Below are positions 1 to 10,112 of a stretch of 64,000 bases of DNA, piece after piece; position 1 is the first letter of the stretch, and every line of letters starts with the position of its first letter. The notes under the pieces are model-generated. The model was not told where the DNA came from. It was given only the letters and a program-made list of their open reading frames with translations, and did no database searches. The position numbers and the translations under genes are program-made. Source of the DNA: Solanum dulcamara. Taxonomy: Eukaryota; Streptophyta; Magnoliopsida; Solanales; Solanaceae. The stretch covers positions 38,077,097 through 38,141,096 of the forward strand of contig NC_077242.1 in NCBI RefSeq assembly GCF_947179165.1. The letters run 5' to 3'.

Positions 1-1320
1 GGGAGATGGTGTACTTAGATATCCAGGTCGTTTATGTGTACCTGATGTTAAGTCCTTGAGGGAAATGATCTTGTCCAAAACTCATAGTTCAAGGTATTCT
101 ATTCATTCGGGTTTCATAAAGATGTATCGAGATTTGAGGGAAGTGTATTGGTGGAATGGTATGAAGAAGGATATTGTGGAGTTTGTGGCCAAATGTCCTA
201 ATTGTAAACAAGTAAAGGTTGAGCATAAAAAACAAGGAGGTTCATCTCAAGATATTAAGATTCTTACTTGGAAGTAGGATGACTTGAATATGGACTTTAT
301 TACGGGTTTGCCTTATACTCATAGGAAACATGATTCAATTTGGGTTGTTGTTGACCAAATGACTAAGACGGTGCATTTTCTTTATGTTAAGACTTCCCAT
401 TCATTTGAGAACTATACTAGACTTTATAAATGTGAGTTGGTTAGGATTTATGGAGTTCTATTATCCATCATTTCAAATCGAGGTACTTAATTCACATCTC
501 GGTTTTGGAGGTCTTTCTAAAATGGTTTTGGTACTCAAATTAAGATAAGCACAACTTTTCATCCTCAGACTGATGGTCCGACTGAGCGTACTATTCAGAC
601 CTTGGAATAAATGTTTAAGGTTTGTTTCATTGAATTTAAGGGTAATTGAGATGATCATTTTCCATTGAACAAGTTTTCTTACAACAATAGTTATCATTCA
701 ATTATTCATATGGCTCCATTTTAGGTTTTATATTATAGGAGATGTAGGTTTCCTATTGGTTGGTTTTGAGGTTGGTAAAGTTGCCTTTATGAGACTCAAG
801 TTGATGCATGAGGCTATGGATAAGGTTATATGGATTAGAGAAAGATTGAAGACTGTCTAGAGTCTACAAAAGTCCTATTTAGATGTGAAGAGAAGGGAAT
901 TTGAATTTGAGGTAGATAATTGTTTACTTGAAAATCTCACCCATGAAGGGTCTGATGTGCTTTGTCTAGAAAGGGAATCTAAGTTCCCGATATGTAGGCC
1001 CATATCAAATTCTAAGACTTTTTGGTAAGGTAGCATATAAGTTAGATTTTCCCTCGGAGTTGGCATCGGTGCATCCAGTGTTTCATGTATCATTGTTAAA
1101 AATGCCTGTGGGTGATCCTAGCTCGATTTTGCCATTGGAAAATATTGGTGTGAAAGGGAGTCTACCCTATGAGGAGGTTCCGGTTAAGATCCTAGACCAG
1201 CAAGCTATAGAATTAAGGAATAAGGAAGTAGCTTCCGTTAAGGTATTGTAGAGGAACCAAGAGGTTGAGGGTGCTAACGTGGGAGGCCGAGGATGATATG
1301 ATGACATGATATTATCATCT
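1..1320 (+). pseudogene. Ty3/gypsy pol 3' part: integrase and degraded chromodomain (left-truncated by window)
   Basis: The window opens inside a Ty3/gypsy polyprotein. Frame 2 reads through the integrase zinc-binding domain (two His near SSRYSIHSG, then CPNCKQVK) to a stop near 275. The integrase core then starts (MDFITGL, about 290-490) but the second catalytic Asp is replaced by Asn (SNRGT) and a stop follows at once. Further pieces with the expected TERTIQTLE and WGRR-like segments lie at 560-780 in shifting frames. A C-terminal piece at 1060-1250 ([11 protein letters not shown], then KILDQQ..ELRNKEVASVKVL) is the linker and start of a chromodomain. At least five stops or frameshifts make it non-functional. 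The same family occurs on the minus strand at 12440-13629. Family assignment is firm; the Tekay/Del-like sublineage is inferred from the C-terminal chromodomain-like segment. Confidence 0.9.
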
Positions 1321-1564
1321 CCTTACTTCCATTCCTAGTTGAGGTATTGAGTGATCACTCATTTTAATTCATGTGTTTCAATTATTCTCATGTTTTTCTA
1401 TGCATACATGCTCATGAAATGAGTATTAAAGTTAGGTTTTAGCTTGGGATTGAATATTCCATGTTTTTAATTATCTTTATGTGTTTTTCATTCATGTTGG
1501 GTTGTTATGTCGCTCATCCTATTGTATTCATGCTAGTTTGAGTCCATTCGAGAAAGAATGTTCC

Positions 1565-1575
1565 CAAGGGGGAGA
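1565..1575 (+). other. Polypurine tract of the left gypsy element
   Basis: A purine run (caagggggaga) lies three bases before the start of the LTR that begins with TATAAGACCCC. This is the expected plus-strand primer position immediately 5' of a 3' LTR. The minus-strand relative has the equivalent tract at 12205-12219. Confidence 0.7.
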
Positions 1576-1924
1576 TATTATAAGACCCCAAAAGTTGGAA
1601 GGTCAAACGAATGAAAATATTGCAGAAAATAGTCTAGTGCAGGTTTCTACAAGCCAGCCTACAAACCATAGGAAAGAAGTCGTAGAAATCCTATTTCTTG
1701 GGAAAATTTTAAAGTCTAAGATGATTCACTTTGAACATCCGTTGAAACATTGACGAGCAGTAGGATAGGCTCTAAGAAAGAGTTTTGACAAATGGAAATT
1801 TACTAAGTATGGCCTCATTCTATGAGGGGTTACTACAGATCGTAGGAGTTCCTAAGACTTGTAGAAAGGAACATAGATAATAATCCAAAACTCTGAGTTT
1901 CAGGTTTTAGAAAAGTTGTTCAGA

Positions 1925-2200
1925 TGATGGGTCCTTACGACCCGTAGAAGTTCTGATGAATCATAGGTTCGACTCGTAAGTTGGGTCTTGAGTTTTGGAT
2001 TTTTTTTCTAAGTGTTAGATAGTTTGATGAACCATACCTATGACTCCTTATTTTATCGATGACCTGTAGACTTGACTCATAAGGTCAAAGGTGCAACTCT
2101 AGTAGCTTGAAAAGTTTTGCACCCATTCGACGACCAGTCCCTACAATTCACCATCCAACCTACAATCTCGTAGGTCCCCTCTAGTAGGTCCCTATAGCAG
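1925..2200 (+). repeat. Repeated-word block in LTR U3 (word like 'acgacccgtagg')
   Basis: Variants of one short phrase recur irregularly: 'cgacccgtagaag', 'gactcgtaagttgg', 'gacctgtagacttg', 'gactcataaggt', 'ctcgtaggtccc', 'agtaggtccc'. They occupy the stretch roughly 350-620 bases into the LTR, just before the pyrimidine-rich leader. Other LTRs in this window carry blocks at comparable sites but with different words. Confidence 0.6.
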
Positions 2201-3133
2201 ATTTTAAGTAGGGGTAATTTGGACTTTATCCACTTATTTAACCCTTAAAGTACATCGTTTTGGACTTATAACTACCCCATAACAATTTTTGGTCTTGAAA
2301 TACACCATATTCCCTCCTATTTCCTCATTCTCTCAAATTTCCTCAACTCATCTTCTCTAAATCCTCTCTCAAGTTCAAAGGAAGAAAAGCTAGGGTTTCA
2401 ATCTTTGAGTTCTTCAAGATACACTATAGTAGGGCTTTGAATATCAAGGTATGTAGGAATTCATTCATGGATCCTTTTCATCCATGCAGTCCTAAATATT
2501 TCTCCCTAATTTTGTATCAATTTCAATTCAATTATTCTAGGATTTTTATTAAATTGCATTGGATCAATCTAATTATGTTTTTGCTTAATTCCAATGATCT
2601 ATTCATGTATGATTTGAGTTTAAGTACATGTTTACAGTAGGTCTTGCAATGACCCATACACAATGTTATTGCCATGAATTTATGATCATGAAGTTTATGA
2701 AATATCATGTATGACTTATGAAAGCTATGCATTATGATCTAAGTATGTATTCAAATATAAAACCATGAATTGTGAAAGTTTTTCTCACAATATGCAAGAT
2801 ATGATGATTTGGATGCCTTGAAAGGTAAGTATCCACAAGTTCAATTTATGATCATGGTTTTCAAGGAGCTACTCTTATGATGTATTTTCATTATGTTGGA
2901 TTGGTTGATTTACCTTTCCTAATGACTATATTTTTTTAATTTCATTGGGATTAACCTAGCACTAAGTGAACTTTATGATAGGGATCCACGAAAGAACCCT
3001 AGTAGCAACCCCTAGTTCTAAAACTACGTGCCCCATAGGTTTGACTTGGATTAATATATAGCTCATGTTTATATTTAGGATACAGAGTCTACCTTGGTAA
3101 GTAGCCTCTCTTTTCTCGGTGTGGGGTTACATC

Positions 3134-5963
3134 AGTTTTGTCATGACCCAACCCCGTAGGCCACTACTGGGGTCCGAACTGGACCCCCCGTATACCTAAC
3201 TATCAGCTGTGGTTAAATTGAACTATAAATAAAACAATATCATATAACAGAGCCCCATTGGGCGATAACATTTTCATAAACATATAGCCCTTTTTGTTTG
3301 TGTCGTAACATGAAAGGGCATGCAAGCTGACAAGGCTGCCATAACATAATAATATATACCATACATCATGTAGACCCAACTGAATAAAACTGATATACAC
3401 AACCCACATATACATGTATGCAGACTTCTAATAATATTAATGACAACATATGGCGGGATAGGGCCCCCGCTATACCCCTGAATAACAAAACAATACTATA
3501 CATCAATGGCCAGTGCCAAAAACTAGGCTTCGATACAATAGAGCCTCTTCCAGCTGAGCTGAAAGGAATCCTAAGTTAACGGACTCCCACAACCTGTATC
3601 TGTACCTGTGGGCATGAAATGCAGTGCCCCTCCCCCAAGAAAAGGGGGGTCAGTACGACATATGTACTATGTATGTAAAACATAACATAATACGACTAGA
3701 GGCATATCTGAAATAGAGAAGTAGAGGATAAAATATCAAATCAGAAACTTGTACCTGGAAAAGTAAAATTATGCATGCTCAAATTTTCAATATAGCCGGC
3801 CCTATCAGAGATCCGGTGAATCATATCTATAGTACCATCACCTCCTTATTATAACACATCATCACATTATCATATATATACATATGCACCCGGCCCCCTA
3901 GTGAGGGCGCAATGAACAATGCAGTGGATTGTGCATGATTACTATTCCCGGCCCCGGGGTCAATAAAAGAAGTGTTACAGTATGCACGAGTAGAGTAGTG
4001 AGAAACCAAACATAATTTAAATTATTATTTGAGACTTAATGAAGTCATTAAGTGAACCATCACTTGAAAGTAATTAAAGTACTTGTTAGGTGTCATGGAG
4101 GACTGTATGAAGCGTCAAGAACCATAGACATATGTCACAATGTTGCCAAATAGCTTATAGGATCCAGACGTCTATCTTCGTGGAGCCCTTAAGGATAGAG
4201 GCCTATACCTCTAGTTACTATTTAACCTATCAAAGACTCGAAGATAGTAGCTTACTATTTTAAAGTTTAACATTCAAAAGTGAGTGATGGTCCCGAAGTC
4301 ATATTTAGAACCTAGGAATGGAATTACCCCCAAAGCTCATATCATATCCTGCTTACATCTAAGACATGCCAAAAGAAAGAGAAAAGATAGGCTTTACATA
4401 CCTATACCAAAAACATACCAAGAGAAGCTTCACATACCTCTTATGAGTTACTATTTATCCTGTTCGCCTCGTCCTCCTTTGAACCTATTCAATATGAAAG
4501 AAATACGAATATTAACAACCCTTGACTATTCAGCACCTTTAATTATACATGAGTATTCACAGAACTCATTTACTCGCTCGTCTTCTCGACTAGTTCCTTA
4601 ACTAGTTAAAGAGTTAACGGAAATCGGGCAGCACCTCCCTTATAATATGCCCTATCCAAATTTCCAATCACACCTCTAATAACTACATCCAACCAACAAC
4701 AACAACCTGCAACATATATACAAGCAATTCACACCAACATTACACAATACAAACCCCAAACAACTCACTCCAAACTATCAAAATGTGATTTCTGGACAGC
4801 TTACTATCTTGCATTGTCATTTCGTTTCGAAGGAGTAATTAAGGGAAATAGGCTTTATGTCCCCATAACAGTTATAGACATGTTTCTTTCTTAGGGTCGC
4901 ATAAAATTTTGAATCACCCCTACATCAATTCTATACAAAAAGATATGCCCAAAGTACCAACAGCAGTGCGTGTAAGATGTCCAAAACCAAAATCTGGGCA
5001 GTACCTCTTTTATACTTCATCACCCTTTTTCGAGTAGATAAAAGAAAATATGGATTTTAAAGGCTAAATGAAAGTTATAGACCTATTAAATACCTTTTTA
5101 AAACATATTGAATCACGTGAAAACAACAGTCCCATTCAAAAACGGGTTTGTTAACTAGCTCTTAATGTTTTCTCTCTTTGTTCTTTCAACTTTCTCTCAA
5201 GTTTCCAAGTGTAAGGATGAATTAAAGACTCATTATTCATCCTAATACACATATATACACCTCCACGTGTCCGAGGAACCCGTTAGATAATTAATTCACG
5301 GAGAAAAATTGGAGACTTACCTTAGTTTTCTTCAAGCTGTGGCTGCCTCTCTTTTCTTCTCTACATTTTTGTTCTTAGTTGTTGCTGAAGTTTTGAACCA
5401 ATAAATGACCTATGAGTCATTTAACATGTAGATATATGTTGCCTTAGGGGGTGACACGTGTCATCCCCTAAGGGTGACACGTGTTCAGCCCCTATTGGGC
5501 CAATACATACATGCTGCCAATAAGGGGCTGCCACGTGGCATGGGGTCCACCTCCCCCCAAGAATGTGGGTCACCTACTTGCTTGAGGTGCTACCACGTGT
5601 CACTCCTCCATTGGCTGCCACGTATCGTCTTTTCCCCTTCCTCATGGGTTCGTAATCTCGTCCTATTTTAGGAGCCTATGTAATCCATTCTACGTAAGCT
5701 TGGTATGTCCTCAAGTAACTCAAGTATGTAAGACTTCTAAGTTAGTAGCTTACGTAGGTAGGTCGAGTCTTATGACTCATCACTTGACCTCCAATTCCTT
5801 TTGGATTCTTATGACTCTATTTCCAACCTTCCCTACTATGGGGTATCATATTCTTCCTTCCTTAAAGTTGTTTGATAGTGTCATAGCGTATCCGTCTCAC
5901 ATAATAATGTCTAAGGATCTTGTAAGACATTCCGAGTTTAAAAGTGTGGGGTGTAACAAGTTT
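3134..5963 (-). mobile_element. Solo LTR (2820 bp) of a Tekay/Del-like gypsy family with 5-bp target duplication
   Basis: The LTR proper is 3139-5958, with TG...CA ends on both strands. It is bracketed by the perfect direct repeat agttt at 3134-3138 and 5959-5963, and the host LTR sequence is continuous across the insertion. Read on the minus strand it starts TGTTACACCCCACAC and ends GGGTTGGGTCATGACA. It shares many segments with the inner element LTRs at 37271 and 45262 (for example the 'gacacgtgtcatcccctaa' region, and the 'actgtaa' / 'cactac' tracts near 3970-4010), so it is the same or a sister family. A solo LTR arises by recombination between the two LTRs of a full insertion. Confidence 0.92.
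5264..5624. promoter_or_regulatory. Cluster of CACGTG (G-box/ABRE-type) motifs in LTR U3
   Basis: Perfect CACGTG palindromes occur at 5264-5269, 5455-5460, 5478-5483, 5532-5537 and 5594-5599, with a CACGTA at 5619-5624. Four of them fall within 145 bases. They are embedded in repeated phrases of the form 'gacacgtgtcat', 'gccacgtggcat', 'taccacgtgtcac'. CACGTG is the core bound by plant bZIP and bHLH factors, and ACGTGGC/ACGTGTC are ABRE-type variants. The cluster sits 335-695 bases into the LTR in its own orientation, where U3 control elements are expected. Function is inferred. Confidence 0.55.
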
Positions 5964-6653
5964 CCATTTTATAACTAACATGGTCTTACATATCGCTTAA
6001 GGTTGATATCCCACATATGTATATGTTATATTCTATAAGCTCTTATAAATGTTTTATGATGCTTTGACCAAATGATTATGATTTTCTAATATTTTAAAGT
6101 TTGACTCATGTTTTCAAGATATTGATCATGCATCACATATTTATATTGACTATGTCCTATTGTTCTTATTCATGCATGCTTCTCACATACTTAGTTATTT
6201 CCATATACTAACACATACTTTGCCTACATTATATCATAATATAGGGTCCAATGATTATTCTACGCACTCCACTCATGGCTAGATTTTGATCTTATTTCCT
6301 CTTGTTGGTGTGTCCTCATGATTCGAGGATGAGATATTTATGATATCTTTTGTTCTTTATGACTTTTATTTCTTATATTGGTGAGATAGGATCTTATCCT
6401 ACTCTCTTTGTAGACTAGTAGAGGCATGTTAAATTTTGGTTCTATCTATGTTGTCATATCTTTTTGGAGTTGGAGTTTGGTTTCTCATTTATCGAGACAT
6501 TCATATTTAGACCTTTATTCTGAACTTATGTTTAGTCTTATTGTTATTATTTACCTTATGTATTCCCATGTATGATATGCTAAGAGGCTTGGTTGGATTC
6601 CTTTGAATTTCTAATCATCATGTCATGTCTAGGGCCTAAATTGGGTGGTGACA

Positions 6654-7459
6654 TACGTACCTCCGTAGGTTGTCTTAAATGACTTAGCTAGTAGATCCAC
6701 AAATATTTCATAATAATATGATACAGAGTCTATCTTGGCAAGTGGACTTTCCTTTTTTGGTGTAGGAGTTACACATGATTACATGTTATAGGTCACATGG
6801 TCTTATTATCGGTTACAGTTAATATCCCACAAAATGACTATATTTTCTTACAAGTTTTTCATGATGTCTTTTAATGATGCATTGACCTTCTCTCGTGATT
6901 TTATGATTTAGTTCAAACTTTTAAAGGATTCTTGGTCATTGTTTTCATGTTTACGCTATTATAATATCATGTTTTATGCTATGCATATTCCTCACATACT
7001 TAGTATATTACATGTACTAATTCATACTTGTGCCTATATTATTTTATAATATAGGTCAAGATGCTCCTGCCTATTCTCGTGGCTAGCCTAGGTTCCCTTC
7101 AGGGATACTAGTCTTGGTGACTCCTTATGATTCGAGGGCGCAGTCACTATATCATTTCTTTACTTTCAGAATTATATTATTTATTAACTATTGGGAGAGG
7201 TAGGGCTTGTCCTACGCCTCCATCTATGTTAGTAGAGGCATCGTCAGATTAGATGAGTACAATCTTATCCATTTTGACTATTATATTTAGGACGCCTCTT
7301 TTATCGAGATTTCTATGTTTGAGACTATCTTCCTCATTTATGTCTACTCTTAATTTCATGTTATGTTATCCCATGATATGTATGCTAAGAGGCTTCTTTA
7401 TGGTCTCTTAGGATCCTAGGCACTGTGTCATATCTAGGGTCTAGCTTGGATCGTAACAA
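6654..7459 (+). repeat. Partial LTR (3' part only) abutting the full LTR
   Basis: Immediately after the end of the LTR at 6653, a second copy of the 3' part of the same LTR family begins at the 'acgtacctccgtaggttg' segment (equivalent to 'actacgtgccccataggtt' near 3025). It runs through the 'tggtgtaggagttac' segment, 'agtagaggcatc', 'aagaggcttc', and ends GGATCGTAACA at about 7459. It lacks the first two thirds of the LTR. The head-to-tail junction with no internal domain suggests recombination or deletion between neighbouring copies. Confidence 0.75.
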
Positions 7460-7499
7460 AACCAATGCCTACCCACTTGAAGTGCACTTATCTTTGCGC

Positions 7500-8060
7500 G
7501 AATGAATTATTGTTGGTTATCATCTCTATAACTAGAATAATTGGAAGTGGATGCTTTGCTAGCAGTCTTTAAGAAGCATATTTGGGAAATCAGTTGTACT
7601 ATCACTAACATAATTGGCATTGCTCTGAACATTTGTACCCATAAGATTAATCTTCAATAAGATTGCACTCCTTTTATCAAGCATTAAATATGTTTGAATC
7701 CACCGATGCAAGAGGTGATCAAAAAGAAAATCATCAAGTGGTTGGATGCGAGAGTTATGTATCCAATATCTTATACCAAGTGGGTAAATCTAATTTTCTT
7801 GGTCTAAAAAGGAAGGAATCACCATAGTTCCTAATGAAAAGAATGAAATTATATTTATAAGGCTAGTGAACGTATAGAGGGTGTGCTTGTATTATAAAGC
7901 TACATTCATGGATTGAAAAGGATCATTTTCCAATTCCATTCAAGAACAAAAAGCAAGATCATTTATCTTGACAAAACTATTACTGCTTCATTGAACGTTA
8001 TTCGGTATACAACCAGATCTCCACTGCCCCGAAGAACTAAAATAGCACATAGTTCACTTG
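7500..8060 (+). pseudogene. Athila/Tat-like Ty3/gypsy reverse-transcriptase fragment
   Basis: Conceptual translation beginning near 7548 gives VFKKHIWEISCTITNIIGIA, then CTHKINL, and after two stops LNPPMQEVIKKKIIKWLDA and VMYPISYTKWV. This matches the stretch just upstream of and entering the reverse-transcriptase domain of Athila/Tat-type gypsy elements, where 'LNP.M.EVV..E..K.LDAG..YPISDS.WVSPV' is usual. Later parts (about 7850-7960) keep faint RT similarity around 'KDHFPIPF'. Stops and frameshifts are frequent and no flanking LTR of its own is visible. It is an isolated scrap caught between gypsy LTRs of another lineage. Confidence 0.65.
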
Positions 8061-8144
8061 CCCCTATTGAACATTCACATTAAAAAAATCCTTTTGTACT
8101 GTGGAATATTACGTCCAAATTCCAAATATATATGATGTCGATCT

Positions 8145-10112
8145 TGTAAGGACCCAAAAATTAGAAATTTAGAATGTCAAAGTTGAAAAAGGAAACTTAG
8201 GAAAAATAAAAGCTGAGGCTAGTTGAGTCACTCAGTGACTCACCAAGTGAATTAAGTGGATTGCTGAAGTAGACATCAGCTTGCCAAAAAGTCTTGAGGA
8301 ATTTTCTCAGAAGACAGGAAAGATTGGCGAGAAAAGTTTTTAAGTTTGGCAACTCGCGAAAATGGTTGGCGAGCTGAGTTTCCTTGCCCAAAGGATCGAC
8401 AAGGTTCGCAGAAGAAAGAGAGATTGAGTGAGGGGAAAGACAAGTCAGCGACTCGCCGATGGGGTCGGCGTTCTAAGTTGAGGTCGCCAAGTATTTTAGA
8501 GATTTAACCTGAGAACTCAAGAAAAGTTGGAGAGTAAGCCAGGAGATTAGCGAGTTGCCGATCAGGACAGTGAGCTAGACCTATCTCACCAACCTGTCTC
8601 CATCAGTCTTTTAGTAATATTATTTTCATCTTTTATTACCCAATTAATCCCTAAACTACATCATTTTGGATATATTTCTAAGCCTATAACTACCCAAACC
8701 CTTTGAATTTCTCTCATTCCCTCTTTAATCACCCTATGAAATAATTCTGTCACTGAAATTCTCTTCCTAGAAACTTTTTCTCTCCCAAGCTAAGGATTTC
8801 ATAGACAAGTTCAAGTCTCTTAATTACAAGGTAATCTAGGGTTTTGGTTAGCTAAGGTATGCTGAGAATTCATCCATGGTCTTTTTTATTTATGGAGTCC
8901 AAAAGTTTACTCCTTTTTCCATTAATTTCAATTCAATGATCCTAGGATTTTGATCAATTTGCATTGTGTCGATTCAATGATTATTTATTTCGAAGTCAAT
9001 GAAATAAATATGCATTATTCAAATTTCATTGCATGATTTCAATTGAGTTTTCATGAACCCATGCATTATGCTATTTTCAAGTATGAATTTATGAAATTTG
9101 GTCATAGATTTGATGAAGGATTTATAAATGATTTATGGAAGTAATGAATTATATTTTCAAGGATATTTCAAATAAGTGATAATGATTGTGAATGGATTTC
9201 TCACACATACATGTAAGGGTGAAAGGTTTTCTCACCTACTTACAGATTCATAAAGATGAAAGGTTTTTTCATACTTGTATGAATCGTGATGTTAATGACC
9301 TACTCTTATGGCTATTTTATGATGTAGATTGGTATTGATTATTTCCCTTCCTAATAAATTAATAACTATGATTTATATATTTCATTGGGATATTTACTAA
9401 GCACTAAGAGGACTTTGAGATAGGGCTCGATCAAGAAGCTCAAGTAGGAACCTAAGGGAAATCTAGTAGCAACCTCTAGTCCTAAACTATGTGCCCCTAT
9501 AGGTTTTCCTTAATTATCCTAGCTAGTGCATCCACAAATAGCTCAATGTTAAATGATTTTACTCACGGAGTTTACCTTAAAAAGTAGCCTCTCTATTTTT
9601 GGTGTGGGAGTAATATCGTATTCTATGTTTTAGCTCGCATGGTCTTAAATATAAGTTAAAGGTTATATCCTACAGCTGAACTATGATTTCTTATTATTCC
9701 TTATGATGATTTTAAATGATGAACTAAGCACATGCTTCGAATTATGATTTTAAATGTCATGGTTTTAAATGATTCTTGGTCTTGCATCACATGTTTTATG
9801 CTCGTCATGCTATCATGTCTACATCATGTAGATTTCTCACATGCTTAGGACATTCTATGTACTAACTCATATTTTTTCCTACATTGTATTATAATGTAAG
9901 GTCCGATGATCATCACGTTTATCCCACTCATGTTTAGCTATTGAGTTAGTATTTCATTATTGGTGAGTCCTCATGTTTCGAGAACGCAACACTTATGCTT
10001 TTCATTATGTTCCTTATGACTTTACTTCATTACCTTTATGGTCACCTAGGAACTTATCCAAAGCCCCATCAAAGATTAGTAGAGGCATGTTTAGACTATC
10101 ATGAGTATGTAT
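8145..10112 (+). repeat. Gypsy LTR, 3' end lost at junction with an inverted LTR
   Basis: Starts TTGTAAGGACCCAAAAATT at the position where related LTRs start TGTAAGACCC. It contains a repeated-word block (8215-8590), the 'taattccc...ggtatg.tgagaattcatccatgg' leader region (about 8850-8880), 'agtagcaacctctagt' (9468), and 'agtagaggcatgtttag' (10077). It stops at 10112, where an LTR of the same superfamily starts in the opposite orientation. About the last 300 bases of a complete LTR are missing. No coding capacity. Confidence 0.75.
8215..8590 (+). repeat. Repeated-word block in LTR U3 (word like 'gcgactcgccga')
   Basis: The recurring phrase is 'gagtcactcagtgactcacc', 'ggcgagaaaag', 'ggcaactcgcg', 'ggttggcgagctgag', 'agcgactcgccgatgggg', 'gcgagttgccgatcag'. 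It occupies the U3 portion of this LTR, as in the other LTRs, but the word itself differs from that of the neighbouring copies. Confidence 0.6.

Larger units (their letters stand above)
1579..6653 (+). repeat. 3' LTR of the left gypsy element, interrupted by a solo LTR
   Basis: The LTR begins TATAAGACCCC (canonical TG mutated to TA; the minus-strand relative begins TGTAAGACCC) right after a polypurine tract and ends GGGTGGTGACA. Without the inserted solo LTR (3139-5958) and one copy of its target duplication it is about 2.25 kb, the same size as the relative at 10113-12204. Landmarks shared with the other copies are a repeated-word U3 block (1925-2200), a pyrimidine-rich leader (about 2290-2400), the segment GGTATG..GAATTCAT near 2430, the 'agtagcaacc..ctagt' segment near 3000, and the end signature 'aagaggcttgg...agggcctaa'. 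No coding capacity. Confidence 0.85.

Noticed and set aside
4284..4601. 105-codon plus-strand open frame.
   Set aside because: Within the solo LTR, antisense to its orientation, with no domain-like content.
5700..5978. 92-codon plus-strand open frame.
   Set aside because: It crosses the boundary and target duplication of the solo LTR at 5958 and has no recognisable motif.
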